A stretch of DNA of 64,000 nucleotides from contig NZ_MKFI01000007.1 in assembly GCF_001982635.1 (NCBI RefSeq), positions 124,001 to 188,000 on the forward strand, given 5' to 3'. The DNA comes from Bradyrhizobium mercantei. GTDB lineage: Bacteria > Pseudomonadota > Alphaproteobacteria > Rhizobiales > Xanthobacteraceae. Of this stretch, positions 1 through 7,796 are shown one piece after another. Position 1 is the stretch's first letter, and each line of letters opens with the position of its first letter. The translations under genes were made by a program, and so were the position numbers. The notes under the pieces are model-generated. The model was not told where the DNA came from. It did no database searches and saw only the letters and a list, made by a program, of their open reading frames with translations.

Positions 1-728
1 AGATCGGCAATCCCGAGGCCGGCGAGCAGCGCGGGCATCACCGCCTCGCCATTGTTGACCCGCAGCTGGCCGGCGGGACGCACGCTCGCCTGCTCGCCCG
101 ACGCATTGGTGTAATGCCAGACACCCTGGGTCGAGAGATAGGCGTAGCCGAAGCATTTGTGCTCGGCGAGATGCATCGGATGGGTCGGCCGGCCGTAGCG
201 CTTGAGGTAGGACGGCGCCGCCACCGTGTAGCGCGGCATGCCGCACAGCCGCCGCGCGATCAGCGAGGAATCCGGCAGCCGCGCGATACGCAGGCCGGCA
301 TCAAAACCTTCGCCGATCAGATCGACCGTCGCGTCGCTGAGATGCAGATCGATCGCGACCTCCGGATAGGCCTCCATGAATTCCGGCAGCAGCGGCGCCA
401 CCGTCTTGATGCCGAAACTCATCGGCACCGCGAGCCGCACCAGGCCGCGCGGCGTGGTCGATTGCGCCAGCGCCTCGTTCTCGGCGGCCTCGCCATCGGC
501 CAATAGCCGCGCCGCGCGCTCCGACAATTTCTGACCCGCGTCGGTCAGCGCCAGGCGGCGGGAGGTGCGGTTGAACAGCCGCGCGCCGAGCCGCTCCTCG
601 AGCCTTGAGACCGCCTTCGACACCGTCGCCTTGGACAGCGAGAGCTCGGTCGCGGCCGCCGCAAACGACCGTAATTCCACGACTTTTGCGAAGATCGCGA
701 GCGCCTCGAAGTCCGGCAGTTTCGACAT
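1..728 (-). CDS. LysR-family transcriptional regulator (3' end outside window)
   Basis: The reverse strand reads continuously from an ATG at 728 to the window edge, about 242 codons. The first 60 residues form a LysR winged helix-turn-helix (FAAAAAELSLSKATVSKAVS, then RLEERLGARLFNRT), followed by a type-2 periplasmic-binding-like effector domain. The C-terminal part is missing because the window begins inside the gene. It is divergent from the short-chain dehydrogenase at 857 with a 128-bp gap. That is the usual LysR arrangement and suggests, by inference, that it controls the dehydrogenase and possibly pirin and WrbA downstream. The effector is unknown. Confidence 0.9.
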   Translation of the reverse strand, partial: MSKLPDFEALAIFAKVVELRSFAAAATELSLSKATVSKAVSRLEERLGARLFNRTSRRLALTDAGQKLSERAARLLADGEAAENEALAQSTTPRGLVRLAVPMSFGIKTVAPLLPEFMEAYPEVAIDLHLSDATVDLIGEGFDAGLRIARLPDSSLIARRLCGMPRYTVAAPSYLKRYGRPTHPMHLAEHKCFGYAYLSTQGVWHYTNASGEQASVRPAGQLRVNNGEAVMPALLAGLGIAD

Positions 729-756
729 GGGCAGTGGTCCTGATTGGATCAATTTG

Positions 757-771
757 GAAACAATGAGTTTC
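757..771. promoter_or_regulatory. Inverted repeat between LysR and SDR genes
   Basis: GAAAC-N5-GTTTC is a perfect 5-bp inverted repeat in an AT-rich patch of the divergent LysR/SDR intergenic region, 29 bp upstream of the LysR start. Size and position fit a LysR operator, but short palindromes also arise by chance. Confidence 0.3.
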
Positions 772-856
772 GATAGTTTCTATTTCTATACCACAGCCGG
801 AGGCATATCCAAGTGCCATCGAATTCAACCGCAAATCCAATCAATGGAGAAATCCA

Positions 857-1609
857 ATGACCAAGAAGCTCTCAGGCAAGGTTGCCCTCGTCACCGGCGG
901 TTCGCGTGGCATCGGCGCAGCCAGCGCCCGTGCACTCGCCGCGGAGGGCGCCAGCGTTGCGATCAGCTACGTCGCCTCTCCCGACAAGGCGGAAGCCGTC
1001 GTCGCCGAGTTGAAGGCGAGCGGCGTCAACGCCCGCGCCTACAAGGCCGACCAGGCCTCGTCATCCGACGTCGATCAGCTGGTGAAGACCGTCGCCAGGG
1101 ATTTTGGCCGGCTCGACATCCTCGTCAACAACGCCGGTGTCGCATCCGGCGGTGCGGTCGACGATCCCAAGGCCGACACCGCGACGCTGGCCCGCCAGGA
1201 AGCGATTAACGTCGACGGCGTGATCACCGCGATCCGCGCCGCCTCGAAGCTGATGGATGAAGGCGGCCGCATCGTCACCGTCGGCTCCATGCTGGCCGAT
1301 CGTGCCTCGTTCCCGGGACTTGCCGACTACGTCGCCAGCAAGGCGGCCGTCGTCGGCTACACCAAGGGCGCGGCGCGCGACCTCGGACCGCGCGGCATCA
1401 CTGTGAACGTGGTGCAGCCCGGCTCGATCGACACCGACATGAACCCGAAGGACGGCGGCGAGTTTGCCGAGACGCAACGCCTGCAGCACGCGCTGCAGCG
1501 CTTCGGCCGCCCGGAGGAAGTCGCCGCCGGCGTCGTGTTCCTGGCAAGCCCGGAAGCCTCGTTCGTCACCGGCACCGTGCTCAACGTCGACGGCGGCTTC
1601 GGCGCCTGA
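857..1609 (+). CDS. SDR-family NAD(P)-dependent oxidoreductase
   Basis: A 250-residue classical short-chain dehydrogenase/reductase, close to the usual family length. The N-terminal Rossmann motif TGGSRGIG, the NNAG motif, the catalytic serine region (VGSMLAD) and the YxxxK pair (YVASKAAV) are all present, and the C-terminus has the common LNVDGGFGA ending. It should oxidise or reduce a hydroxyl/carbonyl substrate with NAD(P)(H) in the cytosol; FabG-like enzymes are the nearest general type. The divergent LysR gene is probably its regulator. The substrate cannot be read from the sequence. Confidence 0.93.
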   Translation: MTKKLSGKVALVTGGSRGIGAASARALAAEGASVAISYVASPDKAEAVVAELKASGVNARAYKADQASSSDVDQLVKTVARDFGRLDILVNNAGVASGGAVDDPKADTATLARQEAINVDGVITAIRAASKLMDEGGRIVTVGSMLADRASFPGLADYVASKAAVVGYTKGAARDLGPRGITVNVVQPGSIDTDMNPKDGGEFAETQRLQHALQRFGRPEEVAAGVVFLASPEASFVTGTVLNVDGGFGA

Positions 1610-1681
1610 TCGCAAGATTCTCAGGAGACGCCGGGCGTGAGCGCCCGGCCCCTCCTCAACATCAAATCAAGGGGAATGACC

Positions 1682-2380
1682 ATGATCGAACTGAAACCAT
1701 TCGCAGAACTTGGCGGCGCCGACCACGGCTGGCTGAAGGCCAAGCACCACTTCTCGTTCGCGAGCTACTACGATCCCGACAATATCAGCCACGGCGCGCT
1801 GCGGGTCTGGAACGACGACGAGATCGCGCCCAACTCCGGCTTTCCGGCGCATCCGCACGCCAACATGGAGATCATCACCTATGTTCGCGAAGGCGCGATC
1901 ACCCACCAGGACTCGCTCGGCAACAAGGGACGCACCGAAGCCGGTGACGTGCAGGTGATGAGCGCCGGCAGCGGCATCCGTCACTCCGAGTACAATCTGG
2001 AGCCGGCGAAGACCAAGATCTTCCAGATCTGGATCGAGCCGACCACGAAGGGCGGCCAGCCGACCTGGGGCTCGAAGCCGTTCCCGAAGGCCAACCGCTC
2101 CGGCAAGCTCGTCACCATCGCCTCGGGTATCGAGGGCGACAATGACGCACTGCCGATCCGCGCCGATGCGCGGGTGCTCGCCACCACGCTGAAGGCCGGC
2201 GAGAGCGCGGAATACACCGCCGACAAAGCCCGTCACCTCTATCTGGTGCCGGCGGCCGGCAGCGTCGAGGTCAACGGCGTGCGCGTCAACGCGCGCGACG
2301 GCGCAGCGATCCGCGACGAGGCCAGGCTGAGGATCACCGCGCTCGAGGATGCCGAGCTGGTGCTGGTCGACGCGGCGTAA
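1682..2380 (+). CDS. Pirin-family bicupin protein
   Basis: A 232-residue pirin/YhaK-like protein. The N-terminal cupin keeps the pirin metal ligands: His57 and His59 (PAHPHANMEI), His101 (GIRHSEYN) and Glu103. Such proteins bind Fe or another metal, and some act as quercetin 2,3-dioxygenases or redox sensors. I chose the ATG at 1682 because AAGGGG at 1669-1674 lies 7 nt before it; an ATG at 1676 is too close to that site. It follows the SDR gene by 72 bp and may be cotranscribed with it, as in LysR-controlled redox operons. Function here is inferred. Confidence 0.9.
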   Translation: MIELKPFAELGGADHGWLKAKHHFSFASYYDPDNISHGALRVWNDDEIAPNSGFPAHPHANMEIITYVREGAITHQDSLGNKGRTEAGDVQVMSAGSGIRHSEYNLEPAKTKIFQIWIEPTTKGGQPTWGSKPFPKANRSGKLVTIASGIEGDNDALPIRADARVLATTLKAGESAEYTADKARHLYLVPAAGSVEVNGVRVNARDGAAIRDEARLRITALEDAELVLVDAA

Positions 2381-2397
2381 GTACCACACCCACACCT

Positions 2398-2487
2398 CGT
2401 CATGCCCGGGCTTGACCCGGGCATCCATCCATCTTCGCAAGACTTCTTCGAAGTCGATGGATTGCCGGGTCAAGCCCGGCAATGACA
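2398..2487. repeat. Palindromic intergenic repeat, family C
   Basis: Outer arms CGTCATGCCCGGGCTTGACC and GGTCAAGCCCGGCAATGAC face each other between the pirin and WrbA genes. Related copies occur at 46572-46676 and, as one arm, at 58349-58382. It is an extragenic palindrome typical of Bradyrhizobium-like genomes and may fold in RNA between the two genes. Confidence 0.75.
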
Positions 2488-2534
2488 GCCCCGTTCAACT
2501 TCAACCCGTCTGCAACACTGCAAAGGAGGCCATC

Positions 2535-3134
2535 ATGGCCAAGGTTCTCGTTCTCTATTACTCCGCCTACGGTCACATCGAGGCGATGGCGAATGCCGTC
2601 GCGGAAGGCGCGCGCGAAGCCGGCGCCACCGTCGACATCAAGCGCGTGCCCGAGCTGGTGCCGGCTGAAGTCGCGAAGGCCTCGTACTACAAGCTCGACC
2701 AGGCCGCGCCGGTCGCCACGATCGACGATCTCGCCAACTACGATGCGATCATCGTCGGCACCGGCACCCGGTTCGGCCGCATGGCATCGCAGATGGCCAA
2801 CTTCCTCGATCAGGCCGGCGGGCTGTGGGCCAGGGGCGCGCTGAACGGCAAGGTCGGCGGCGCCTTCACCTCGAGCGCGACCCAGCATGGCGGCCAGGAG
2901 ACCACGCTGTTCTCGATCATCACCAACCTGCTGCATTTCGGCATGACGGTGGTCGGCCTGAATTACGGTTTTGCCGGCCAGATGAAGCTCGACGAAGTCA
3001 CCGGCGGCGCACCCTATGGCGCCACCACCATCACCGGCGGCGACGGCAGCCGTCAGCCCAGCGAGAACGAACTCGCCGGTGCGCGCTACCAGGGCCGCGC
3101 GGTCGCGGAGACCGCCAGAAAACTTCACGGCTGA
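2535..3134 (+). CDS. wrbA: NAD(P)H:quinone oxidoreductase, WrbA type
   Basis: A 199-residue flavodoxin-like protein, the standard WrbA length. FMN-binding loops are visible: YYSAYGHI near the N-terminus, GTRFGRM in the middle, and SSATQHGGQE later. WrbA enzymes are tetrameric FMN proteins that reduce quinones by two electrons using NAD(P)H, protecting against oxidative stress. The start at 2535 is fixed by AAAGGAGG at 2522-2529. It lies downstream of SDR and pirin genes, a redox-themed group. A strong hairpin terminator follows at 3175. Confidence 0.95.
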   Translation: MAKVLVLYYSAYGHIEAMANAVAEGAREAGATVDIKRVPELVPAEVAKASYYKLDQAAPVATIDDLANYDAIIVGTGTRFGRMASQMANFLDQAGGLWARGALNGKVGGAFTSSATQHGGQETTLFSIITNLLHFGMTVVGLNYGFAGQMKLDEVTGGAPYGATTITGGDGSRQPSENELAGARYQGRAVAETARKLHG

Positions 3135-3174
3135 GCTGCACGGTTGAGTTTCACGCCTGGCTGAAAGGCCATGC

Positions 3175-3218
3175 GATAGGGCGGCACCTCGCTGGCGATT
3201 GCCGCCCTATCTGTTTTT
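3175..3218 (+). terminator. Rho-independent terminator after wrbA
   Basis: GATAGGGCGGCA at 3175-3186 pairs perfectly with TGCCGCCCTATC at 3200-3211, leaving a 13-nt loop, and is followed by TGTTTTT. This is a textbook intrinsic terminator 40 bp after the wrbA stop. Confidence 0.88.
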
Positions 3219-3304
3219 CCCGGAGGCGACGGTTCCCGAGATCATCGGGACCGTTTTCGTGATATGCCGCAAGGCCTCCTGTCGGCGCAGCCCCGAGGTT
3301 CGCC

Positions 3305-4252
3305 ATGACCAACACACAGAAGACCCGCTGGCCGGAACTGCCGACCGCGGCGTGGCGCGACAGCAGTGCCACGCTCCAGCTCTTCACCCAGATCGCCGGC
3401 AAGATCCGGCTGGCGAAATCGCCCTGGCTCAATCACTCCTGGCACGTCACGCTCTATGTCACGGCGCGCGGGCTGACGACCTCCCCGATCCCCGACGGCG
3501 ACCGCACCTTCCAGATCGACTTCGATTTCATCGATCACATGCTCCGCATCTCGACCAGCGACGGCACCGAGCGGCAATTCGCGCTGGCCGGTCAATCGGT
3601 CGCGAGCTTCTACGCGACGATCATGAGCAATCTGAAGGACCTCGGAGTCGACGTCGCCATCGACGAGATCCCGAACGAAGTCACCGACCCGATCCCGTTT
3701 TCGCAAGATACCCAGCATGCCGCGTACGACGCCGATGCCGTGCGGCGGTTTCACCAGATCCTGGTGAACTGCGATCGCGTGTTCAAGCAATTCCGGACCG
3801 GCTTTCTCGGCAAGGCGAGCCCAGTGCATTTCTTCTGGGGCAGCTTTGACCTCGCGGTGACGCGCTTTTCCGGCAAAGCGGCACCACGGCATCCCGGCGG
3901 CGTGCCGCATTTGCCCGATGAGGTGGCGCACGAGGCCTATTCGCACGAGGTCAGCAGCGCCGGCTTCTGGCCGGGCGGCGGCGCCATCGATTATCCCGCA
4001 TTCTATTCCTACGCCTATCCGGAACCGGCGGGCTATCGCAGCACGCCGGTGCGACCCGACGCGGCATTCTTCAGCGAGGCGCTCGGCGAATTCATTTTGC
4101 CCTACGATGCCGTGCGGGTGGCCGCAGACCCGGACAACGCGCTGCTCGAATTCCTGCAATCGAGTTACGAGGCCGCGGCCATCAACGCGAACTGGGACCG
4201 TGCTGCGCTGGAATGCGCAGCGGGCGAGCCGGGCGTGGTCAGAGCGCTCTAA
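3305..4252 (+). CDS. DUF5996 family protein
   Basis: A 315-residue soluble protein. The WPELPTAAWRDSSATLQLFTQ opening and the HFFWGSFDLAVTRFSGKAAP segment are characteristic of DUF5996 proteins, which are common in rhizobia and actinobacteria and have no assigned biochemical role. The histidine- and tryptophan-rich central part (HEAYSHEVSSAGFWPGGG) is the most conserved-looking region. There is no signal peptide or membrane segment. It stands alone between a terminator and a convergent acetyltransferase gene. Confidence 0.85.
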   Translation: MTNTQKTRWPELPTAAWRDSSATLQLFTQIAGKIRLAKSPWLNHSWHVTLYVTARGLTTSPIPDGDRTFQIDFDFIDHMLRISTSDGTERQFALAGQSVASFYATIMSNLKDLGVDVAIDEIPNEVTDPIPFSQDTQHAAYDADAVRRFHQILVNCDRVFKQFRTGFLGKASPVHFFWGSFDLAVTRFSGKAAPRHPGGVPHLPDEVAHEAYSHEVSSAGFWPGGGAIDYPAFYSYAYPEPAGYRSTPVRPDAAFFSEALGEFILPYDAVRVAADPDNALLEFLQSSYEAAAINANWDRAALECAAGEPGVVRAL

Positions 4253-4253
4253 C

Positions 4254-4298
4254 GCATGATCCGGAAAAGTGCGAAGCGGTTTTCCGAGAAGATCATGC
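4254..4298. repeat. Short palindromic repeat, family G
   Basis: GCATGATC at 4254-4261 pairs with GATCATGC at 4291-4298, with an inner GGAAAA/TTTTCC pair around GCGAAGCGG. This GCATGATC...GAAGCGGTTTTCC...GATCATGC element is a common intergenic repeat in Bradyrhizobium-like genomes. A fragment (GGGAAGCGGTTTTCCGGGAT) recurs near 28478-28497. Confidence 0.7.
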
Positions 4299-4311
4299 CC
4301 AAACAATGACC

Positions 4312-4352
4312 TAAAGCGCGATGATGATTCAACCTAATCTCATCGCGCTTTA
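4312..4352. terminator. Bidirectional hairpin between convergent genes
   Basis: TAAAGCGCGATGA at 4312-4324 and TCATCGCGCTTTA at 4340-4352 form a perfect 13-bp stem with a 15-nt loop. It sits between the convergent DUF5996 and acetyltransferase genes, and the TAA stop of the latter lies inside the right arm. There is no long T-run, so termination in either direction is inferred from position. Confidence 0.55.
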
Positions 4353-5540
4353 GTCCTCTTCGCGCGACGGTGTCGCCTTGCCGAGCGCCTGCTTCAGCCG
4401 GGCCGAGAGTTTTGGATAGTGACGCAGCGCCAGCACGGCGCGGTCACGCAGCGCGAGAGGCTGACCGCGCCAGCTCAAGGCGGCGCCGAGATCGACCAGC
4501 GGCGTGCGCTGCGGCCCGAAGCGGCGCTTGTAGCTGTAATTGCCGATCGAGAACTCGAACTCCCGCACGCCGTCCTTGTGCAACGCTTCGATGGTGCGAT
4601 CGATGATCAGCCGGCCCGGCGAACACGTCGACCATTTCTCGCCTGCATTGCTGATGCGGATCATGATGTAGCGCGAACCGGTGCGGACGCCGAGCAGCGT
4701 CGCCACCACTTCGTCGCTGGTCGTCAGCGCGGTCATGACAGCATAGCCGCGGTCGGTGCCTTCGCGCACGAGGTCACGATAAAAGGCGGTGCAGTCGGCA
4801 TTGTCGAGCACATAGTTGAGCCCGAGACCGAGCAAGCGGTCCCCCTGCTGCGCCTCCGTGACCGAGAGCAGGTCCAGCGCCTCGCCGGTGTCGGCAGCGA
4901 ATTTGAACGCCGCGGACGGTTCACGCGTGAACACGCGCCAGCTGCGTCCCAACTCCTTGCGAACCTTGCGGTCCAGCTCGTAGCGCCAGGCGTTGTGGTC
5001 GTCGCCGATGGTCAAGAGATTGCCGTTGACGATCGACGGCGCGACGCCGCCGAGCAGCGCCAGCGGATTGGCGCGGCCTGCGAGCTTGAGCGGCATCTTG
5101 CGAAAGCGAATGAGATCGGCGCCGCCCTGCCACTGCCGCAGGGCGGTCCGCAGATCGCGCCAGAACTGCCATGCCGCAACGTGGTCGCGCGGCGCAGCGG
5201 GGCCGAGCAGCGGCGCGTTGAAATCGGTGAGGTTGACGTCGGCGAATTCGATGATGCGGAGGCCGCCCTGCCGGTGACAGATCAGCGGCAACAGGGCAGC
5301 GCGCTCGCCGGTCGCGGCGTCGCTGACCACGGCGATCAGCGGCGCGACACCTTCGGTCGACGCGAAGGCCCGGTACCACGACGCATACCATTGCGGATGC
5401 TGGAACGCGGTGAGCGGCTCGAATGCGCCCCAGCGGGCAACCGCCTGCGCCCAATCGGAAACCAGCTCGACGCGATAGCCGACCGCATAGGACGCGACCC
5501 GCGCGCCGAATTTCTCAACCGCTGTCGTCAACACTGTCAT
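4350..5540 (-). CDS. GNAT-type acetyltransferase, CelD/BioF2-like
   Basis: A 396-residue protein of the CelD/BcsL-like acyltransferase group (GNAT fold, Acetyltransf_6 type), found in many polysaccharide clusters. The C-terminal half carries the GNAT-like block (FEFSIGNYSYKRRFGPQRTPLVDL) typical of the family. It probably transfers an acyl group to a sugar or polymer in the cytosol. The ATG at 5540 was chosen because upstream in-frame codons run into the neighbouring cupin gene, which ends 26 bp earlier. Both are transcribed leftward, likely together. The acyl donor and acceptor are unknown. Confidence 0.82.
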   Translation of the reverse strand: MTVLTTAVEKFGARVASYAVGYRVELVSDWAQAVARWGAFEPLTAFQHPQWYASWYRAFASTEGVAPLIAVVSDAATGERAALLPLICHRQGGLRIIEFADVNLTDFNAPLLGPAAPRDHVAAWQFWRDLRTALRQWQGGADLIRFRKMPLKLAGRANPLALLGGVAPSIVNGNLLTIGDDHNAWRYELDRKVRKELGRSWRVFTREPSAAFKFAADTGEALDLLSVTEAQQGDRLLGLGLNYVLDNADCTAFYRDLVREGTDRGYAVMTALTTSDEVVATLLGVRTGSRYIMIRISNAGEKWSTCSPGRLIIDRTIEALHKDGVREFEFSIGNYSYKRRFGPQRTPLVDLGAALSWRGQPLALRDRAVLALRHYPKLSARLKQALGKATPSREED

Positions 5541-5566
5541 TCCAGCACCTGTCAGCGCAAGCTCGC

Positions 5567-6514
5567 TTACGCCGCTTCCAACGCCACCTTGGGCAGATCG
5601 ACGATCTTGCCGAGATCGCTCTCGTCGAGACGGAAGTCGATCGCGCGGCGTACCGCGCGCTCGCGCTTCACCCATTTGCCGTCGCGCAGCAGCTTCTGCA
5701 TCACCTGCTTGGCGAAGAAGGTCGGGCCGCGGATGCTGCGGCTGCGCGGCGTATAACCGAAGCGATGCCGCAGCATGCCGTTGGCGAGATGCAGGATCTG
5801 GGCGCGGCGGATGTCGTCATTCACATAGGAGATCGTCATCGAGATGTTGACGGTATCGAGGTTCTCGACGCGATGCGGCGCATTGAGCGGCCAGTTCAGC
5901 ATCTGGCCGGGCTCGAGATCGATCACCTGCGCATGCCAGTCGTACCAAGGCTCGTAGGGGATATCGACCTCGACGTCGAACAGCGCGATGTCCTCCAGAT
6001 GCTCGGGCCGGATGAACGGCTGCGTGTTGGGATAGATGTAGACGCGCTTGCGGCCGGCGATCTGGACCAGGCCCTGCCCCGGCAGGTCGGCATGATAATA
6101 GACCTGCGCATCTGGCGACGAGATCAGGATGCCGGCCTGATGGGTCGGCGCGTCGAAACCCGGAACCTTGGCTGCGATCTCGCCGAACATCCGCTCGATC
6201 ATGTCGCGGTAGCGGCGATCGATCGCGGTGACGTTGCGCAGGTTCAGCCACAGGCCGCCGCGCGAGATCGCCTCGATCACCTGGTGGCCGCGCAGCCTGC
6301 CGATCTCGCCCTCGCGCCAGACCCGGCTCGATCCCTTGGCGCCGGTCTTGACCAGGCTGTAATGCTCGCGTGGATAATGCTCGATCAGCTTCGCGAGATC
6401 GTCCATCGAGAACGCCGGCTGCTGGTGCATGGTGTGCTCGAGCCGGATCGGCTGGTGGCTCCAGAGCTTGGAATGATTGTCATCCCAATTCGCGAAAATC
6501 CTGCCTGTCGTCAT
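5567..6514 (-). CDS. Cupin/JmjC-like putative Fe(II) dioxygenase
   Basis: A 315-residue cupin-like protein resembling the cupin_8/JmjC group. An HxD pair (YYHADLPG, His141 and Asp143) and a second histidine (NAPHRVEN, His214) form the expected Fe(II) facial triad. The segment GQGLVQIAGRKRVYIYPN between them is typical of JmjC-like 2-oxoglutarate hydroxylases. AGGAG 7 nt before the ATG at 6514 decides the start over upstream ATGs. It is just upstream of the CelD-like acetyltransferase on the same strand and divergent from a glycosyltransferase, which suggests hydroxylation of a sugar, lipid or protein tied to this cluster. Substrate unknown. Confidence 0.75.
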   Translation of the reverse strand: MTTGRIFANWDDNHSKLWSHQPIRLEHTMHQQPAFSMDDLAKLIEHYPREHYSLVKTGAKGSSRVWREGEIGRLRGHQVIEAISRGGLWLNLRNVTAIDRRYRDMIERMFGEIAAKVPGFDAPTHQAGILISSPDAQVYYHADLPGQGLVQIAGRKRVYIYPNTQPFIRPEHLEDIALFDVEVDIPYEPWYDWHAQVIDLEPGQMLNWPLNAPHRVENLDTVNISMTISYVNDDIRRAQILHLANGMLRHRFGYTPRSRSIRGPTFFAKQVMQKLLRDGKWVKRERAVRRAIDFRLDESDLGKIVDLPKVALEAA

Positions 6515-6697
6515 GGTCGCGCTCCTGGCTAATGCGCCGTTTCGCTTCATCCGATGTCCCGTTCCGGGACGAGCCGGCAGCTCTTGCGCAGGGATTGGCA
6601 AGAACGATGCCGTCACGTATGCGCGCGGGGTTACCCAAAGCTAATGTCTCGCCGTTATGGCTAACCGCGAAATTCCGGAACCGGTCGCCTGAGCTCG

Positions 6698-7789
6698 ATG
6701 AGCGAAAAACCCCGATATCGTGCGCTGTTTCTCGGCGCCGGGCCGCAGATGCACTGCGGCGTCGGGCAGTTCACCCGCCTGCTGCAGGAGACGATCGAGA
6801 AGATCGAGCCCGGTGCTAGCACGACGTTAACCCTGACGCAGACCGATGGCACGATCGGCGAGATCTGGCGCGCGGTCGGCACTGCCGGCAGCGTGGTCTG
6901 CAACTTCCCGATCGTGGCCTGGAAGCGCGTGATCGCGCGGCCGCTGCTCGCGCTTCTGTTCGCCCGCCTGCGCCGCCGCAAGGTCGTCCTGATTCAGCAC
7001 GAATGGGCCGGCCTCAACGGTATCCGCCGGCTGACCTACATCCCGGCGCTGTGGCTCGCCAACACCATCGTGATGTTCTCGCCGCTGGTGCGCCGCGAGC
7101 TTGCCGATGATCCGATCATGCGCGGCATGGTGCGGAAATGCGTGTTGGCACCGCTGCCTCCGAACATCGCGGCGCCCGCCGGCTTCGCCGACTCGATGTT
7201 GCTGCAACGGCTCGTCAGCGCACGCAGCGCAGGCCAGCTCATCGTCGGTCATTTCGGCTCGATCTATCCCGGCAAGCAGCCAAACGGGCTGCTCGAGATC
7301 GGCGCGATCCTGAAACAGCGGGGCTTGCAGCCCTTGATCGTCTATGTCGGCTCGTTCATTCGCGGCACCGACAATATCGAGCAGAAATTCTATGCCCGCG
7401 TCGCCGAGCTCGGACTGAAGGGCGAGGTGATCGTCTCCGGCTACGTCGCCTCCGATCACGAAGTGTTCGGCCTGCTCGGCGAGATCGACGCGTTCTGCTA
7501 CTCGCTCGACGAGGGCCTGACCGCGCGGCGCTCGAGCATCCTGGCCTGCGCACAGTCCGGCCGGCCGCTGATCGTCACCGGCCCGGCGTTGCCGGACGAG
7601 TTCGACCACCATCCGCGCTTCAAGGAACTGATCGACCGCGGCGCCATCCTGCTGGTGCCGCGCGACGCCGACAGCGCTGCATATGCCGACCGGATCGTTA
7701 CCGCGCTGAAGCGGCCGACCGTGCCGGTGCCGTTCGATTTCGACGGCTGGTGGACGGACGTCGCCAATGCAATTCGCGCCCAACTGTAG
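6698..7789 (+). CDS. GT4-like glycosyltransferase
   Basis: A 363-residue GT-B-fold protein. The N-terminal half has GPQMHCGVGQFTRLL and LIQHEWAGL; the C-terminal half has the nucleotide-sugar domain features GHFGSIYPGKQPNGLLEIG and VSGYVASDHEVFGLLGEIDAFCYSLDEGLTARRSS. The usual EX7E acidic pair is not clean: an SLDEGLTARRSS stretch stands where the first acidic residue is expected. It begins the rightward side of the polysaccharide cluster and is convergent with a Wzy-like gene, whose stop is 7 bp away. It likely adds a sugar to the repeat unit; donor and acceptor are unknown. Confidence 0.82.
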   Translation: MSEKPRYRALFLGAGPQMHCGVGQFTRLLQETIEKIEPGASTTLTLTQTDGTIGEIWRAVGTAGSVVCNFPIVAWKRVIARPLLALLFARLRRRKVVLIQHEWAGLNGIRRLTYIPALWLANTIVMFSPLVRRELADDPIMRGMVRKCVLAPLPPNIAAPAGFADSMLLQRLVSARSAGQLIVGHFGSIYPGKQPNGLLEIGAILKQRGLQPLIVYVGSFIRGTDNIEQKFYARVAELGLKGEVIVSGYVASDHEVFGLLGEIDAFCYSLDEGLTARRSSILACAQSGRPLIVTGPALPDEFDHHPRFKELIDRGAILLVPRDADSAAYADRIVTALKRPTVPVPFDFDGWWTDVANAIRAQL

Positions 7790-7796
7790 GATTGGT

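Noticed and set aside
5541..5675. N-terminal extension of the CelD-like acetyltransferase
   Set aside because: It would run into the cupin gene on the same strand; the ATG at 5540 gives a normal-length protein.
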